Both the position numbers and the translations under genes were made by a program. From Chitinophagales bacterium (GTDB lineage Bacteria; Bacteroidota; Bacteroidia; Chitinophagales; Chitinophagaceae), in the NCBI GenBank assembly GCA_017303415.1, contig JAFLBJ010000001.1:1426001-1490000 (forward strand): DNA of 64,000 nucleotides, given 5' to 3'. Shown piece after piece: positions 17,559 through 26,198 of this stretch. Each line of letters starts with the position of its first letter. Position 1 is the first letter of the stretch. Below the pieces are notes generated by a model. It was given only the letters and a program-made list of their open reading frames with translations. It was not told where the DNA came from and did not search any database.

Positions 17559-18932
17559 ATCATCTCCACCTCCTGGAACGATACCATCCTTGCCCTTGCC
17601 ACACCACCCGGAATTGGTGCCATTGGCGTTTTACGCGTAAGCGGGGATAAGGCCATTGCCATGGTCAATGCATTGTTTCCATCCAAAGACTTATCGGCTC
17701 AGGCCACGCATACGCTCCATGTAGGCTACTTAAAAACCGGGGATACCTTGCTGGACGAGGTAGTGATATCCCTGTATAAAGGCCCCCGGAGCTATACAGG
17801 AGAGGATGTGGTGGAGATATCCTGTCATGGATCTCCTTTTGTGCAGGAGCAGGTCATACAGGCCCTGATAGGACAAGGGGCCCGGTTGGCCAAACCCGGG
17901 GAATTCACCCAGCGTGCATTTTTAAAAGGCAAAATGGACCTGGCCCAGGCCGAATCAGTGGCTGATCTGATAGCCGCCAATAGTGAGGCCAGTCGCAATA
18001 CCGCCCTGCACCATATCCGGGGAGGGTTTTCCAATGCCTTAAAGGAGTTGCGGGAACAGGTGCTCCAATTCTCCGCTCTGATTGAATTAGAGCTTGATTT
18101 TTCGCAGGAAGATGTGGAGTTTGCCGATCGTACCAAGTTCTGTGCCTTGCTCGAAAAGGCCCGCGTATTGGTCAATGACCTGCTAAAGTCCTTTCAGTTG
18201 GGGAATGTAATTCGCAACGGGGTCAGTGTAGCCATTGTGGGCAAGCCCAATGCCGGAAAATCCACTTTGCTCAATACCCTGCTCAATGAGAACCGGGCGA
18301 TCGTAAGCGATATTGCCGGTACCACCCGCGATACCATCGAAGAACTCATCAATATCAATGGCATCCTGTTCCGGCTCATTGACACCGCGGGTATCCGCGA
18401 CAGTGTAGATACCATTGAAACCATGGGGGTGGAGAAAAGCCGGGAGAAGATGCGGTCAGCCGACCTCGTATTATATCTGTTTGATGTATCCGCTGAAACG
18501 GCGGCCACACTCCATACCGAACTCGCTACCATTCAGGAGGCCAATCCCCGATTCCTTGCCGTAGGCAATAAGGTAGATACGTTGGGTGAGGAAAAGGCCT
18601 CGGCCAAATTTCCCGGCGAGAGTGTCTTGTATATTTCTGCCCGCACTCATTTACATGTTGACCTTCTCAAAGAAAGGCTTGTCGACAAAGTCCTTGAAGG
18701 CACGGTCAATACCGAAAGCACCATTGTCACCAATGCCCGTCATTACGCCTCGCTCAAGCAGGTAAACGACTCTCTGTCCGATATCGTTGCCGGTCTCGAC
18801 AACCATGTTCCCGGCGACCTTCTCGCCCTCGACATCCGTCGCTGTCTCTACTATCTCGGCGAAATCACCGGGGAGGTTACAAATGAGGAGCAGTTGGATT
18901 ATATTTTTTCGAAGTTTTGTATTGGGAAGTGA
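17559..18932 (+). CDS. mnmE: tRNA modification GTPase MnmE (non-standard start)
   Basis: MnmE with MnmG installs the carboxymethylaminomethyl group on U34 of certain tRNAs. The N-terminal tetrahydrofolate-binding domain begins DTILALATPPGIGAIGVLRV, and the central G domain has GKPNAGKSTLLN, GTTRDTIEE, DTAGIRD and NKVD (residues about 220-345). The protein ends with the catalytic C-(I)-G-K motif, FCIGK. The frame is open back to a TGA at 17481, yet no ATG, GTG or TTG occurs before ATG 17661, which would delete the folate-binding segment. I place the start at ATC 17559 (ATC 17562 also possible), giving 457 aa, the normal family size. This is inferred from family length and the promoter at 17517. 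A sequencing error or rare start codon cannot be separated here. Confidence 0.9.
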   Translation: MISTSWNDTILALATPPGIGAIGVLRVSGDKAIAMVNALFPSKDLSAQATHTLHVGYLKTGDTLLDEVVISLYKGPRSYTGEDVVEISCHGSPFVQEQVIQALIGQGARLAKPGEFTQRAFLKGKMDLAQAESVADLIAANSEASRNTALHHIRGGFSNALKELREQVLQFSALIELELDFSQEDVEFADRTKFCALLEKARVLVNDLLKSFQLGNVIRNGVSVAIVGKPNAGKSTLLNTLLNENRAIVSDIAGTTRDTIEELININGILFRLIDTAGIRDSVDTIETMGVEKSREKMRSADLVLYLFDVSAETAATLHTELATIQEANPRFLAVGNKVDTLGEEKASAKFPGESVLYISARTHLHVDLLKERLVDKVLEGTVNTESTIVTNARHYASLKQVNDSLSDIVAGLDNHVPGDLLALDIRRCLYYLGEITGEVTNEEQLDYIFSKFCIGK

Positions 18933-19283
18933 TATTGTTTGTTCTTGTTTACTGTTTATTTGCTTTTGTTTGATTTTTAGTGAATTGGCTCAGTTTGCTT
19001 AGCCTGTTATTTGCACTTATTTGCTTTTAATTGCTCTTCTTTCGGCGTTTTTGTTGCCCGGTTGTGGCCCAAGTTGTTAATTTGTTGCCTGATTCTCACG
19101 ATTTGATATTCAATATATTGGCTCTGTTATGAGCTAATTGTTACTTCTTTCATAGTGGATGCTTATGAAAATCTGCAAATGATTTAATCTGGCGATTCTT
19201 TTCTTATCCAATGATTATATTTGTCAATAGTTGGCAAGTCAGCAATTAAATATTGGTACATGGTTTTTAATTTAAGGCTTTTC
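18933..19283. other. AT-rich intergenic region, left flank of the defence island
   Basis: About 350 bases without a credible gene. Base composition shifts visibly to AT-rich just after mnmE. The string tttttgttgccc at 19048-19059 recurs at 31458-31469, beyond the right end of the island. No hairpin terminator for mnmE was recognised. Confidence 0.6.
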
Positions 19284-19297
19284 ACTTTTTAAAAAGT
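19284..19297. promoter_or_regulatory. Palindromic operator candidate before the XRE gene
   Basis: actttttaaaaagt is a perfect 14-base palindrome ending 8 nt before the GTG start of the XRE regulator. Controller proteins of restriction-modification systems bind symmetric sites at such positions to control their own gene. Binding is inferred, not shown; the AT-rich context makes chance palindromes more likely. Confidence 0.45.
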
Positions 19298-19305
19298 AAA
19301 AAATA

Positions 19306-19605
19306 GTGGCGAATCAATTTGGTGACCGGGTACGGCAATTAAGGGAACAACATCATTTGCTGTTAAGACAAGTTGCCCCTTTGCTGGAAATAGATACTCC
19401 TTTGCTGAGTAAAATTGAAAGGGGAGAACGAACGGCCAAAAAGGAACAGATAGCCAAGCTGGCAGAAATACTGAAGTGCAACAGGGAAGAACTGCTTACG
19501 CTTTGGTTGGCAGACCAGCTATATGATGTAGTAAAAGATGAAGACCTTGCTCTTAAAGCAATGGAAGCGGCAGAAGAAAAATTAAAAACAAAAAAGAAAA
19601 AATAA
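19306..19605 (+). CDS. XRE-family regulator, probable controller of the restriction system
   Basis: A 99-aa helix-turn-helix protein. Residues about 6-60 form a HTH_3 domain: FGDRVRQLREQHHLLLRQVA, then LEIDTPLLSKIERGER as recognition helix, and AKLAEILKCNREELL. The C-terminus is a charged helix ending in a Lys run. The start is GTG 19306; an in-frame TAA at 19297 excludes anything longer. It is 14 nt upstream of hsdR on the same strand, as for controller proteins in restriction-modification loci, and a palindrome sits just before it. It may delay or limit expression of the nuclease genes; that role is inference. Confidence 0.85.
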   Translation: MANQFGDRVRQLREQHHLLLRQVAPLLEIDTPLLSKIERGERTAKKEQIAKLAEILKCNREELLTLWLADQLYDVVKDEDLALKAMEAAEEKLKTKKKK

Positions 19606-19619
19606 TTTACAACCACCGG

Positions 19620-22394
19620 ATGAATCAAAATCCTGAACAACTGGCAAGAGACCGAATAGACGAGCAATTGATTGCTTGCGGCTGGCTTATTCAGGATTTT
19701 AAGAAGAAGAATGTGTTGGCTGGTCCTGGTGTGGCCATCCGGGAATATGTTACCGATACCGGCCCGGCTGATTATGTTTTATTTGTTGATGGGAAACCGG
19801 TAGGTGTTATTGAAGCAAAAAGAGAAGAAGAAGGCCACAGGCTTACCATGCATGAAGAACAAACAGAAGATTATGCTTCGGCCAAATTAAAATACCTGGA
19901 TAATGAGAAGCTGCCTTTCGTATATGAAAGCACCGGCGAACTGACAAGGTTCACCGATTTCCGTGATCCGAAACCCCGGTCCCGCCCGGTATTTGCTTTT
20001 CACAGACCGGAAACTTTCAGGGATTGGATAAAGAAAGGAAAATCGTTAAGGGCAAGTCTCCAAGATTTACCCATTCTGACCGAAGAAGGGTTAAGAGATT
20101 GCCAGATAAAAGCGATCAACAAACTGGAAAAATCTTTTAAAGATGCCCGTCCAAAAGCATTGATTCAAATGGCTACCGGTTCCGGTAAAACTTTTACAGC
20201 TGTCAGCTTTATTTATCGCTTGCTGAAATTCACCAATGCAAAAAAGATTTTGTTTTTGGTTGATACCAAAAATTTGGGTGAACAGGCCGAACAGGAATTC
20301 ATGGCATTTCAACCCAATGATGATAACCGCAAGTTCACTGAACTGTATGGAGTGCATCGTTTGAAATCAAGTTACATTCCAACAGATAATCAGGTTTACA
20401 TCAGCACCATTCAAAGATTGTATGCCGTATTGAAAGGTGCAGAACTGGATGAAGCAGCAGAGGAAGATAACCCCAATGAAAAATGGCAGCCCAAAGAAGT
20501 GCCGCCGGTGGAATACAACGAGAAATTGCCGATTGAGTTTTTTGATTTTATTGTAATAGATGAATGTCACCGCAGCATTTACAACTTATGGAAACAGGTG
20601 TTGGAATATTTTGATGCGTTTGAAGTAGGATTGACAGCTACACCGGATAAAAGAACCGTTGCCTATTTTGACCAGAACCTCGTTTCTGAATACTCACATG
20701 AAATGGCTGTTGCGGATGGTGTGAATGTTGGCTACAATATTTATATAATAGATACACAAATAACACAACAGGGAGCCACCTTGTGGAAAGGCGAGTACAT
20801 TGAACACAGGGAACGCCTCACCCGGAAAAAGCGGCTGGAAATGCAGGATGAAGATGAATCCTACACCAATAAGCAACTGGATAAAGATATTGTGAACCCA
20901 AACCAGATAAGAACCATCATCCGCACTTTCAAAGAACATTTGCCTGAAATGTTTCCCGACCGCTACAATGAGAAAGGTGAGTATGAAGTTCCCAAGACAT
21001 TAATTTTTGCAAAGACCGACAGCCATGCAGATGACATCATACAAATAGTAAGAGATGAGTTTGCAGAAGAAAACAGGTTTTGTAAAAAGATAACCTACAA
21101 AGCAACAGAAGACCCCAAGTCTGTGCTGGCACAATTCCGTAACGACTTTCATCCCCGTATTGCTGTTACAGTAGATATGATTGCCACCGGCACAGATGTA
21201 AAACCGTTGGAATGTTTGCTTTTTATGAGAGATGTAAAAAGCCGCAACTACTTTGAGCAAATGAAAGGCCGTGGCACCAGGACGATTGACCCCGATGATT
21301 TGAAGAAAGTATCTCCTGCCGCTAAGTACAGCAAAGACCATTTCATCATTGTAGATGCCATTGGTGTTACCAAAAGTTTAAAAACCGATAGCCGCCCGTT
21401 GGAGAAAAAGCCCGGTGTGCCGCTGAAAGATTTATTAGGCTCTATAGCAGTGGGTGCAAGAGATGAAGATTTGTTTACCACACTTGCAGGCAGGCTGGCA
21501 AGACTGAACAAGCAAATCACCGAAAAAGAAAGAAACCTGTTTATAGAAAAAGCAAATGGTAAAACCGTTTCGCAGGTAGTGAAAGATTTGCTGAATGCTT
21601 TTGACCCCGATACACTGGAATCATTACGAACAAAAGCAGAACAAGAAAATCCCGGGGCTGCATCGGTGGAGCAGGAGAAAAGATTTAATGAGTTGAAGAA
21701 TGAATTGCAAAACAATATAGCCATAACATTTACCGGTGAGTTGAACGAGTACATTGAAAAAGTTCGCCGTGACCATGAACAGAAAATTGATTTGCAGAAT
21801 CCTGATGCTATTACGAATGTGGGATGGGATAAAGACAATAAGGAAAAAGCCAACGAGCAGGTGCAGCAGTTTAAAGCATGGGTTGAAGAACATAAAACAG
21901 AACTCACTGCATTGCAGATTTTCTATGCACAGCCTTACCGCCGCCGGGAACTGACCTTTAACATGATTAAAGAAGTGCTGGAAAAATTACAGACCGATAA
22001 ACCCAGCCTGGCTCCGCTGATTATCTGGCGGGCTTATGAGCAGATTGATAAAGCTATAGGCTCACCCAAAAATGAACTGATTGCACTGGTATCGCTGATA
22101 CGCAAAGTGGCTGATTGGGATGAAACACTGACCAGCTACGAGAAAACAGTTGACCGCAATTTTCAGCAATGGATATTAAAAAAGAATGCAGGGAAGCACA
22201 ACCTGTTTAATGAGGAACAGATGCAATGGCTGCGGATGATAAAAGAACATATTGCCAGCAGCATACACCTTGAGCCGGATGATTTGGATTACACACCTTT
22301 TGATGCAGCAGGAGGCAAGGGAAAAATGTGGCAACTCTTTGGCGACAAGATGAACGATATTATTAACGAATTAAATGAAGCACTGGCGGCATAA
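19620..22394 (+). CDS. hsdR: Type I restriction enzyme, endonuclease/translocase subunit
   Basis: The 924-aa R subunit of a type I restriction-modification complex, which pumps DNA and cuts unmodified DNA. The N-terminal nuclease domain has the PD-(D/E)XK residues in GPADYVLFVDGKPVGVIEAK (about 48-67). The SF2 motor follows: Walker A MATGSGKTFTA (near 183), DECH in VIDECHRSIYN (near 313), GLTATPDKR (near 338) and motif VI MKGRGTRTID (near 550). The C-terminal region is helical and charged and would dock on HsdM/HsdS; domain layout resembles the EcoEI-type subunits. Its stop overlaps the hsdS start (TAATG). All motifs are intact, so the gene appears functional. Confidence 0.94.
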   Translation: MNQNPEQLARDRIDEQLIACGWLIQDFKKKNVLAGPGVAIREYVTDTGPADYVLFVDGKPVGVIEAKREEEGHRLTMHEEQTEDYASAKLKYLDNEKLPFVYESTGELTRFTDFRDPKPRSRPVFAFHRPETFRDWIKKGKSLRASLQDLPILTEEGLRDCQIKAINKLEKSFKDARPKALIQMATGSGKTFTAVSFIYRLLKFTNAKKILFLVDTKNLGEQAEQEFMAFQPNDDNRKFTELYGVHRLKSSYIPTDNQVYISTIQRLYAVLKGAELDEAAEEDNPNEKWQPKEVPPVEYNEKLPIEFFDFIVIDECHRSIYNLWKQVLEYFDAFEVGLTATPDKRTVAYFDQNLVSEYSHEMAVADGVNVGYNIYIIDTQITQQGATLWKGEYIEHRERLTRKKRLEMQDEDESYTNKQLDKDIVNPNQIRTIIRTFKEHLPEMFPDRYNEKGEYEVPKTLIFAKTDSHADDIIQIVRDEFAEENRFCKKITYKATEDPKSVLAQFRNDFHPRIAVTVDMIATGTDVKPLECLLFMRDVKSRNYFEQMKGRGTRTIDPDDLKKVSPAAKYSKDHFIIVDAIGVTKSLKTDSRPLEKKPGVPLKDLLGSIAVGARDEDLFTTLAGRLARLNKQITEKERNLFIEKANGKTVSQVVKDLLNAFDPDTLESLRTKAEQENPGAASVEQEKRFNELKNELQNNIAITFTGELNEYIEKVRRDHEQKIDLQNPDAITNVGWDKDNKEKANEQVQQFKAWVEEHKTELTALQIFYAQPYRRRELTFNMIKEVLEKLQTDKPSLAPLIIWRAYEQIDKAIGSPKNELIALVSLIRKVADWDETLTSYEKTVDRNFQQWILKKNAGKHNLFNEEQMQWLRMIKEHIASSIHLEPDDLDYTPFDAAGGKGKMWQLFGDKMNDIINELNEALAA

Positions 22395-23797
22395 TGAATA
22401 TTGAAATATCACATAACTACATTAGTGTCCCATTAATTGAACTCCTTGATTATGTAATTGGAGGTGATTGGGGTAAAGAGCCAGAGTTGAAGGATGATGA
22501 TTATTCTTTGGCATATTGTATAAGAGGCTCAGAGTTTAAGAACTGGAATACTGAAAAGGGTAAAACTGCGTCGCTTCGTAAGATCAAAAAAGGAAGCCTT
22601 GAAAACAGAAAATTACAGGAAGGCGATATACTTATTGAAATTTCCGGTGGCGGTCCAGATCAACCCGTTGGAAGAACGGTCGTCATAGATAAATCTGTTC
22701 TTTCATTTCAACCGGAAGTACCGAAAGTGTGTACAAACTTTCTGCGACTGGCAAGACCTTCAGTTCACTTAGATTATCGTTATGTAAATTATTATTTGCT
22801 TTTTTTCTACAAATACGGAGGAATTTCAGACTACCAGGGAGGAAGTAATAATCTTAGAAATCTAAAGTTTGATGATTATAGCAGCATCGAAATTCCAATA
22901 GCCCCTTACAATGAGCAGAAACGTATCGTTGAAAAAATAGAAGAACTATTTAGTGATTTAGAGAAAGGTGTAGAATATTTGGAGAATACTAAAAAGAAAA
23001 TGAAGGTTTATAGGCAAGCGGTATTGAAATGGGCTTTTGAAGGCAAGATAACAAATGATAATTCTATTGCAATTGTTCCGTTGTCACAAACTGTTGAACA
23101 ACCTAAATACGGCACCTCCAAGAAATGTGATTATAAAATAAAGGGAAAGGGAGTTTTGAGGATTCCGAACATTAGTAATGGGTTCATAGATTCACAGGAT
23201 TTAAAATTTGCTTCATTTGAAAAGGATGAAATAGAAACATATTCGCTTAAAGAAGGCGACCTACTTACAATTCGTTCTAATGGAAGTGTTGATTTAGTCG
23301 GCAAATGTGCTTTAATAACGAAAAAGGACGAAAAATTTCTTTATGCTGGATATTTAATCCGTTTGCGACCAAATAAGGAAAAGGTTATTCCGAAGTTTTT
23401 ATTTCTTGTTTTATCATCACATGATTTGCGTATCCAAATTGAATCGAAAGCAAAATCTTCAAGCGGTGTAAATAATATCAATTCTGAGGAATTAAAAAGC
23501 TTAATGATTCCGCTCCCATCAATTAAGCAACAAAAAATAATTCTACAAGAAATTGAAAGCCGCCTCAGCGTTTGTGACAAGATTGAAGAAATGATAGAAG
23601 AGAGTTTACAGCAAGCGGATGCACTTCATTACAGCATATTAAAAAAAGCATTTGAAGGCAGGCTGGTTCCGCAAGATCCCAACGATGAACCAGCCAGCAT
23701 ATTGCTGCAACGCATCAATGCTGAGAAGGAAAAAAATAAATTGGTGATGAATGGTAAAAAGGCTAAGTCAAGAACCAAACTGAAAGAGAAAGCATGA
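22394..23797 (+). CDS. hsdS: Type I restriction enzyme, specificity subunit
   Basis: The 467-aa DNA-recognition subunit shared by the methylase and nuclease complexes. It has two target-recognition domains, each followed by a conserved spacer helix. The first spacer is seen in IAPYNEQKRIVEKIEELFSD and ends AVLKWAFEGKI (near 215). The second is LPSIKQQKIILQEIESRL and ends ILKKAFEGRLVPQDP (near 435). This internal repeat is the hallmark of HsdS. It overlaps hsdR by one base and the next gene by four (ATGA), so the genes are translationally coupled. Unusually, hsdM is not adjacent but 2.4 kb downstream. Recognition sequence cannot be told from the protein. Confidence 0.93.
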   Translation: MNIEISHNYISVPLIELLDYVIGGDWGKEPELKDDDYSLAYCIRGSEFKNWNTEKGKTASLRKIKKGSLENRKLQEGDILIEISGGGPDQPVGRTVVIDKSVLSFQPEVPKVCTNFLRLARPSVHLDYRYVNYYLLFFYKYGGISDYQGGSNNLRNLKFDDYSSIEIPIAPYNEQKRIVEKIEELFSDLEKGVEYLENTKKKMKVYRQAVLKWAFEGKITNDNSIAIVPLSQTVEQPKYGTSKKCDYKIKGKGVLRIPNISNGFIDSQDLKFASFEKDEIETYSLKEGDLLTIRSNGSVDLVGKCALITKKDEKFLYAGYLIRLRPNKEKVIPKFLFLVLSSHDLRIQIESKAKSSSGVNNINSEELKSLMIPLPSIKQQKIILQEIESRLSVCDKIEEMIEESLQQADALHYSILKKAFEGRLVPQDPNDEPASILLQRINAEKEKNKLVMNGKKAKSRTKLKEKA

Positions 23798-24402
23798 GCA
23801 AGGCAGTAAAACCAAAGAAATTAAAAATAATGGTGGCTTCCACCATTTATGGTTTTGAAGACCAGTTGGAACAGATATGTTCCACACTGCAGGGTTATGG
23901 TTATGAAGTTTGGAACTCACACATGAAAACTATTCCTGTTCATCCCGGCCTTTCCAACCAGGAAATTTGTTTACGGGCTGTTGACGCATGTGATGCTGTG
24001 TTTGGTGTAATCAGGCCACAATACGGGGCTGTTATTGCCGGAGATATTTCAATAACACACAGCGAAATGAAAAGGGCAATTGATCAGAGAAAACCCCGCT
24101 GGTTTGTTGCACACAGGGATGTTGCTATTGCAAGGCAGTTATTGAAGCAATATATGTTTGATGAACATGATAACCCTAACCCTGCTTTTACTTTCAGGCG
24201 GACAAATGTGATGGATGATATAAGAGTAATCCAGCTTTATAATGATACTATTTTAAATGCTGTTCCCCCGGCAGATCGTATAGGGCATTGGGTGGATGAA
24301 TATTTCCGGGTAGGTGATATTCTCCGTTGCCTCGAAACACAGTTTGAAGATGTAGAAAGAGTGAGAACTATTGTTGAACAAATGAAAAATCCGGTAGCAT
24401 GA
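23794..24402 (+). CDS. DUF4062-like accessory protein in the restriction locus
   Basis: A 202-aa soluble protein. The first 100 residues look like the DUF4062 domain: KIMVASTIYGFEDQLEQICS, then GYGYEVWNSHM, and the stretch DACDAVFGVIRPQYGA, an alternating strand-helix pattern of a Rossmann/TIR-like fold. A serine-glutamate pair in THSEMKRAIDQRKPRWFV occupies the position where TIR-like enzymes and deoxyribosyltransferases have a catalytic Glu; this is only a resemblance. The rest is helical. It overlaps both neighbours by ATGA, so it is made with HsdS and the AlbA_2 protein. DUF4062 proteins often occur in defence gene neighbourhoods. Function unknown. Confidence 0.7.
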   Translation: MSKAVKPKKLKIMVASTIYGFEDQLEQICSTLQGYGYEVWNSHMKTIPVHPGLSNQEICLRAVDACDAVFGVIRPQYGAVIAGDISITHSEMKRAIDQRKPRWFVAHRDVAIARQLLKQYMFDEHDNPNPAFTFRRTNVMDDIRVIQLYNDTILNAVPPADRIGHWVDEYFRVGDILRCLETQFEDVERVRTIVEQMKNPVA

Positions 24403-25850
24403 AATCAGAACAACTTATAAAAGAATTATTGAAGCAGCAGGAAAGCGAACAACTGGAGTTCATGGAAGGTGTTCGTAAAGATGCCATTGGCCAAACTATC
24501 TGTTCCTTTCTCAATAATAACGGGGGGCAATTGTTGTTAGGTGTTACAGCAAGAAAACTACCGAAGCATATTGCTAATGCTGCTAAGGTCACAAAAGAAT
24601 TAGAGCAATACCTTGTTAAAGAAATAATCCCTGAAGCAGCCGTAATGGTTTCTGTAGAAAAGGTTGATAAAAAAGATTTGATATTGATAAAGGTTTGGGG
24701 CGGTTCAAAACAACCTTATGTTTTTGGCGGCACTATTTATTATAGGAAAGGAGAAAATACCGTCCAGGCATCTTCAAAGGAAATTTCTGAGTTAATACAT
24801 AACCGGCAGAAAACAGAGATTCATTGGGAAAGGCAACCGGCTTTGGGTGTTGAACTGGAAGATTTGGATTTAGAGGAAATTCAAATCACCATGGAGAAGG
24901 CAATTACTGATAATAGAATCAAGGAAAGTAAAAAGGAACCAATTGATTTTCTTTCATACTTCGGCTTATATCAGAATGGTTACTTCACCAATGCGGCTGT
25001 AATCTTATTTGCTAAAAAACCTTTCCGGTTTTTGCCGCAAGCCCGGGTCCGGGTTGCATACTTACAGGAAGGAAAGGGCGGCGCAAAATATTTTGATGAT
25101 CAGTTACTGGAAGGTAACCTGTTTAAGAACATAGATTCTGTCCAGCAATTCTTTGACCGGCATTTGTCATTATCACGAAGTTTTAATCAAAAAAACTGGC
25201 AACGTAATGATGATTATTTATTTCCGATGTCAGCGCTTCGGGAGGGTGTTATGAATGCTCTTGTGCATAGAGATTACTCAAATAGCTCTGGTTCCGTCGC
25301 TATTTTATTATATCCCGATAAACTTGAAATAACTAATGCAGGAAAGTTGCCGCTTCCGTTAACTGCATTAAAAAGAAACCATCTTTCAATGCCTGTTAAT
25401 CCTGATATAGCCCACATGGTTTTTTTGCGGGGATATATTGAGAAAATAGGGCGTGGTACTTTGAAAATACTGGATGCATGTAAAGAAGCAGGTTTGAAAA
25501 TGCCGGTATGGTCGAAAGATAGTAATTCAGTTAAGCTGACTTTTTTCAGCAAGGTTAAATTACAAACGCCGGGAGTAGTTGAAGATAATTCAGCAATAAG
25601 GCAGCTTATTGATGAAGTTGCTAAAGAGGTTACTGATGTAGTTAAAGCAAGACTTATTCGGATTATAGAAATTGTTCAGGTTAAACCTGGTATTAAAACA
25701 AAGGATTTAGTGAGTGAATTAGGTGTAGCAGAACGTACAATAAAGGAGAATTTAAAAGTGCTGTTGGATAGTGGATTGGTGGTGTATGAGGGTAGTAAGA
25801 AAGCAGGTGGTTATATGGCAGGAAAAAAGGTACAAAGAAAGCTGCCTTAA
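24399..25850 (+). CDS. Schlafen/AlbA_2-domain ATP-binding protein with winged helix
   Basis: A 483-aa protein of the family often named putative transcriptional regulator or RecG-like ATP-binding protein. The N-terminal AlbA_2 (Schlafen) domain is seen in EQLEFMEGVRKDAIGQTICS and FLNNNGGQLLLGV (residues 17-50). A GHKL-like ATP-binding domain follows, with MSALREGVMNALVHRDYSN (about 278-296) and RGYIEKIGRGTLKILDAC. A linker (VAKEVTDVVKAR) leads to a C-terminal winged helix (KTKDLVSELGVAERTIKENL) ending KKAGGYMAGKK. Such proteins recur next to type I restriction genes, but their part in restriction is not settled. The in-frame sequence after the stop still encodes a decayed linker-like repeat. 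Confidence 0.85.
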   Translation: MKSEQLIKELLKQQESEQLEFMEGVRKDAIGQTICSFLNNNGGQLLLGVTARKLPKHIANAAKVTKELEQYLVKEIIPEAAVMVSVEKVDKKDLILIKVWGGSKQPYVFGGTIYYRKGENTVQASSKEISELIHNRQKTEIHWERQPALGVELEDLDLEEIQITMEKAITDNRIKESKKEPIDFLSYFGLYQNGYFTNAAVILFAKKPFRFLPQARVRVAYLQEGKGGAKYFDDQLLEGNLFKNIDSVQQFFDRHLSLSRSFNQKNWQRNDDYLFPMSALREGVMNALVHRDYSNSSGSVAILLYPDKLEITNAGKLPLPLTALKRNHLSMPVNPDIAHMVFLRGYIEKIGRGTLKILDACKEAGLKMPVWSKDSNSVKLTFFSKVKLQTPGVVEDNSAIRQLIDEVAKEVTDVVKARLIRIIEIVQVKPGIKTKDLVSELGVAERTIKENLKVLLDSGLVVYEGSKKAGGYMAGKKVQRKLP

Positions 25851-26198
25851 AAGCTGCCCGATAAACCGCCCGATAAAATGCCTGATAATATGCCCGATAA
25901 CCGGCATTATAAAGTGCCCGATAAACCGCACTTAAAATGAGGGTGTAAATATGGGTCTAAATGAGGGTGTATTTATGCCCTTTAACTTGCCCGATAAATG
26001 GATGACGGGGTAATGTCGGTGTAAATGGCGGGATAAAATGACGGTGTAATGAGGGTGTATTTGATGGAGTAAATGAGGGAGTAATTTCTGCCGGATATTA
26101 CCGGATAGCCGGATGGGGCACCAATAACCAATGGTTTTCAACACATATCAATTTAGGAAAATTACCGGCTATTGCCGGATAGATATAAAGAAGTAAAG
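25851..26198. repeat. Decayed 12-nt repeat tract between the AlbA_2 gene and hsdM
   Basis: About 250 bases consist of degenerate short units: first cccgataaaatg/cccgataacc, then aatgagggtgta and variants (gacggtgta, gtcggtgta, gatggagta). Read in shifting frames they give MPDNMPDN-like and NEGVNEGV-like peptides, and the tract ends with NEGVISAGYYRIAG at 26072-26113. Tetrapeptide repeats of this kind join the ATPase and winged-helix parts of AlbA_2 proteins, and the ending GYYR resembles their C-terminus, so I read it as a frameshifted remnant of a second such gene's 3' end. Unit spacing is irregular, so it is not CRISPR. No intact gene is present. Confidence 0.65.

Noticed and set aside
17661-18932. 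mnmE starting at ATG 17661
   Set aside because: It would delete the conserved N-terminal segment DTILALATPPGIGAIG that is in frame and intact upstream.
25853-26110. CRISPR array
   Set aside because: Units are 9-15 bases, degenerate and without spacers; they fit a decayed peptide-repeat coding tract.
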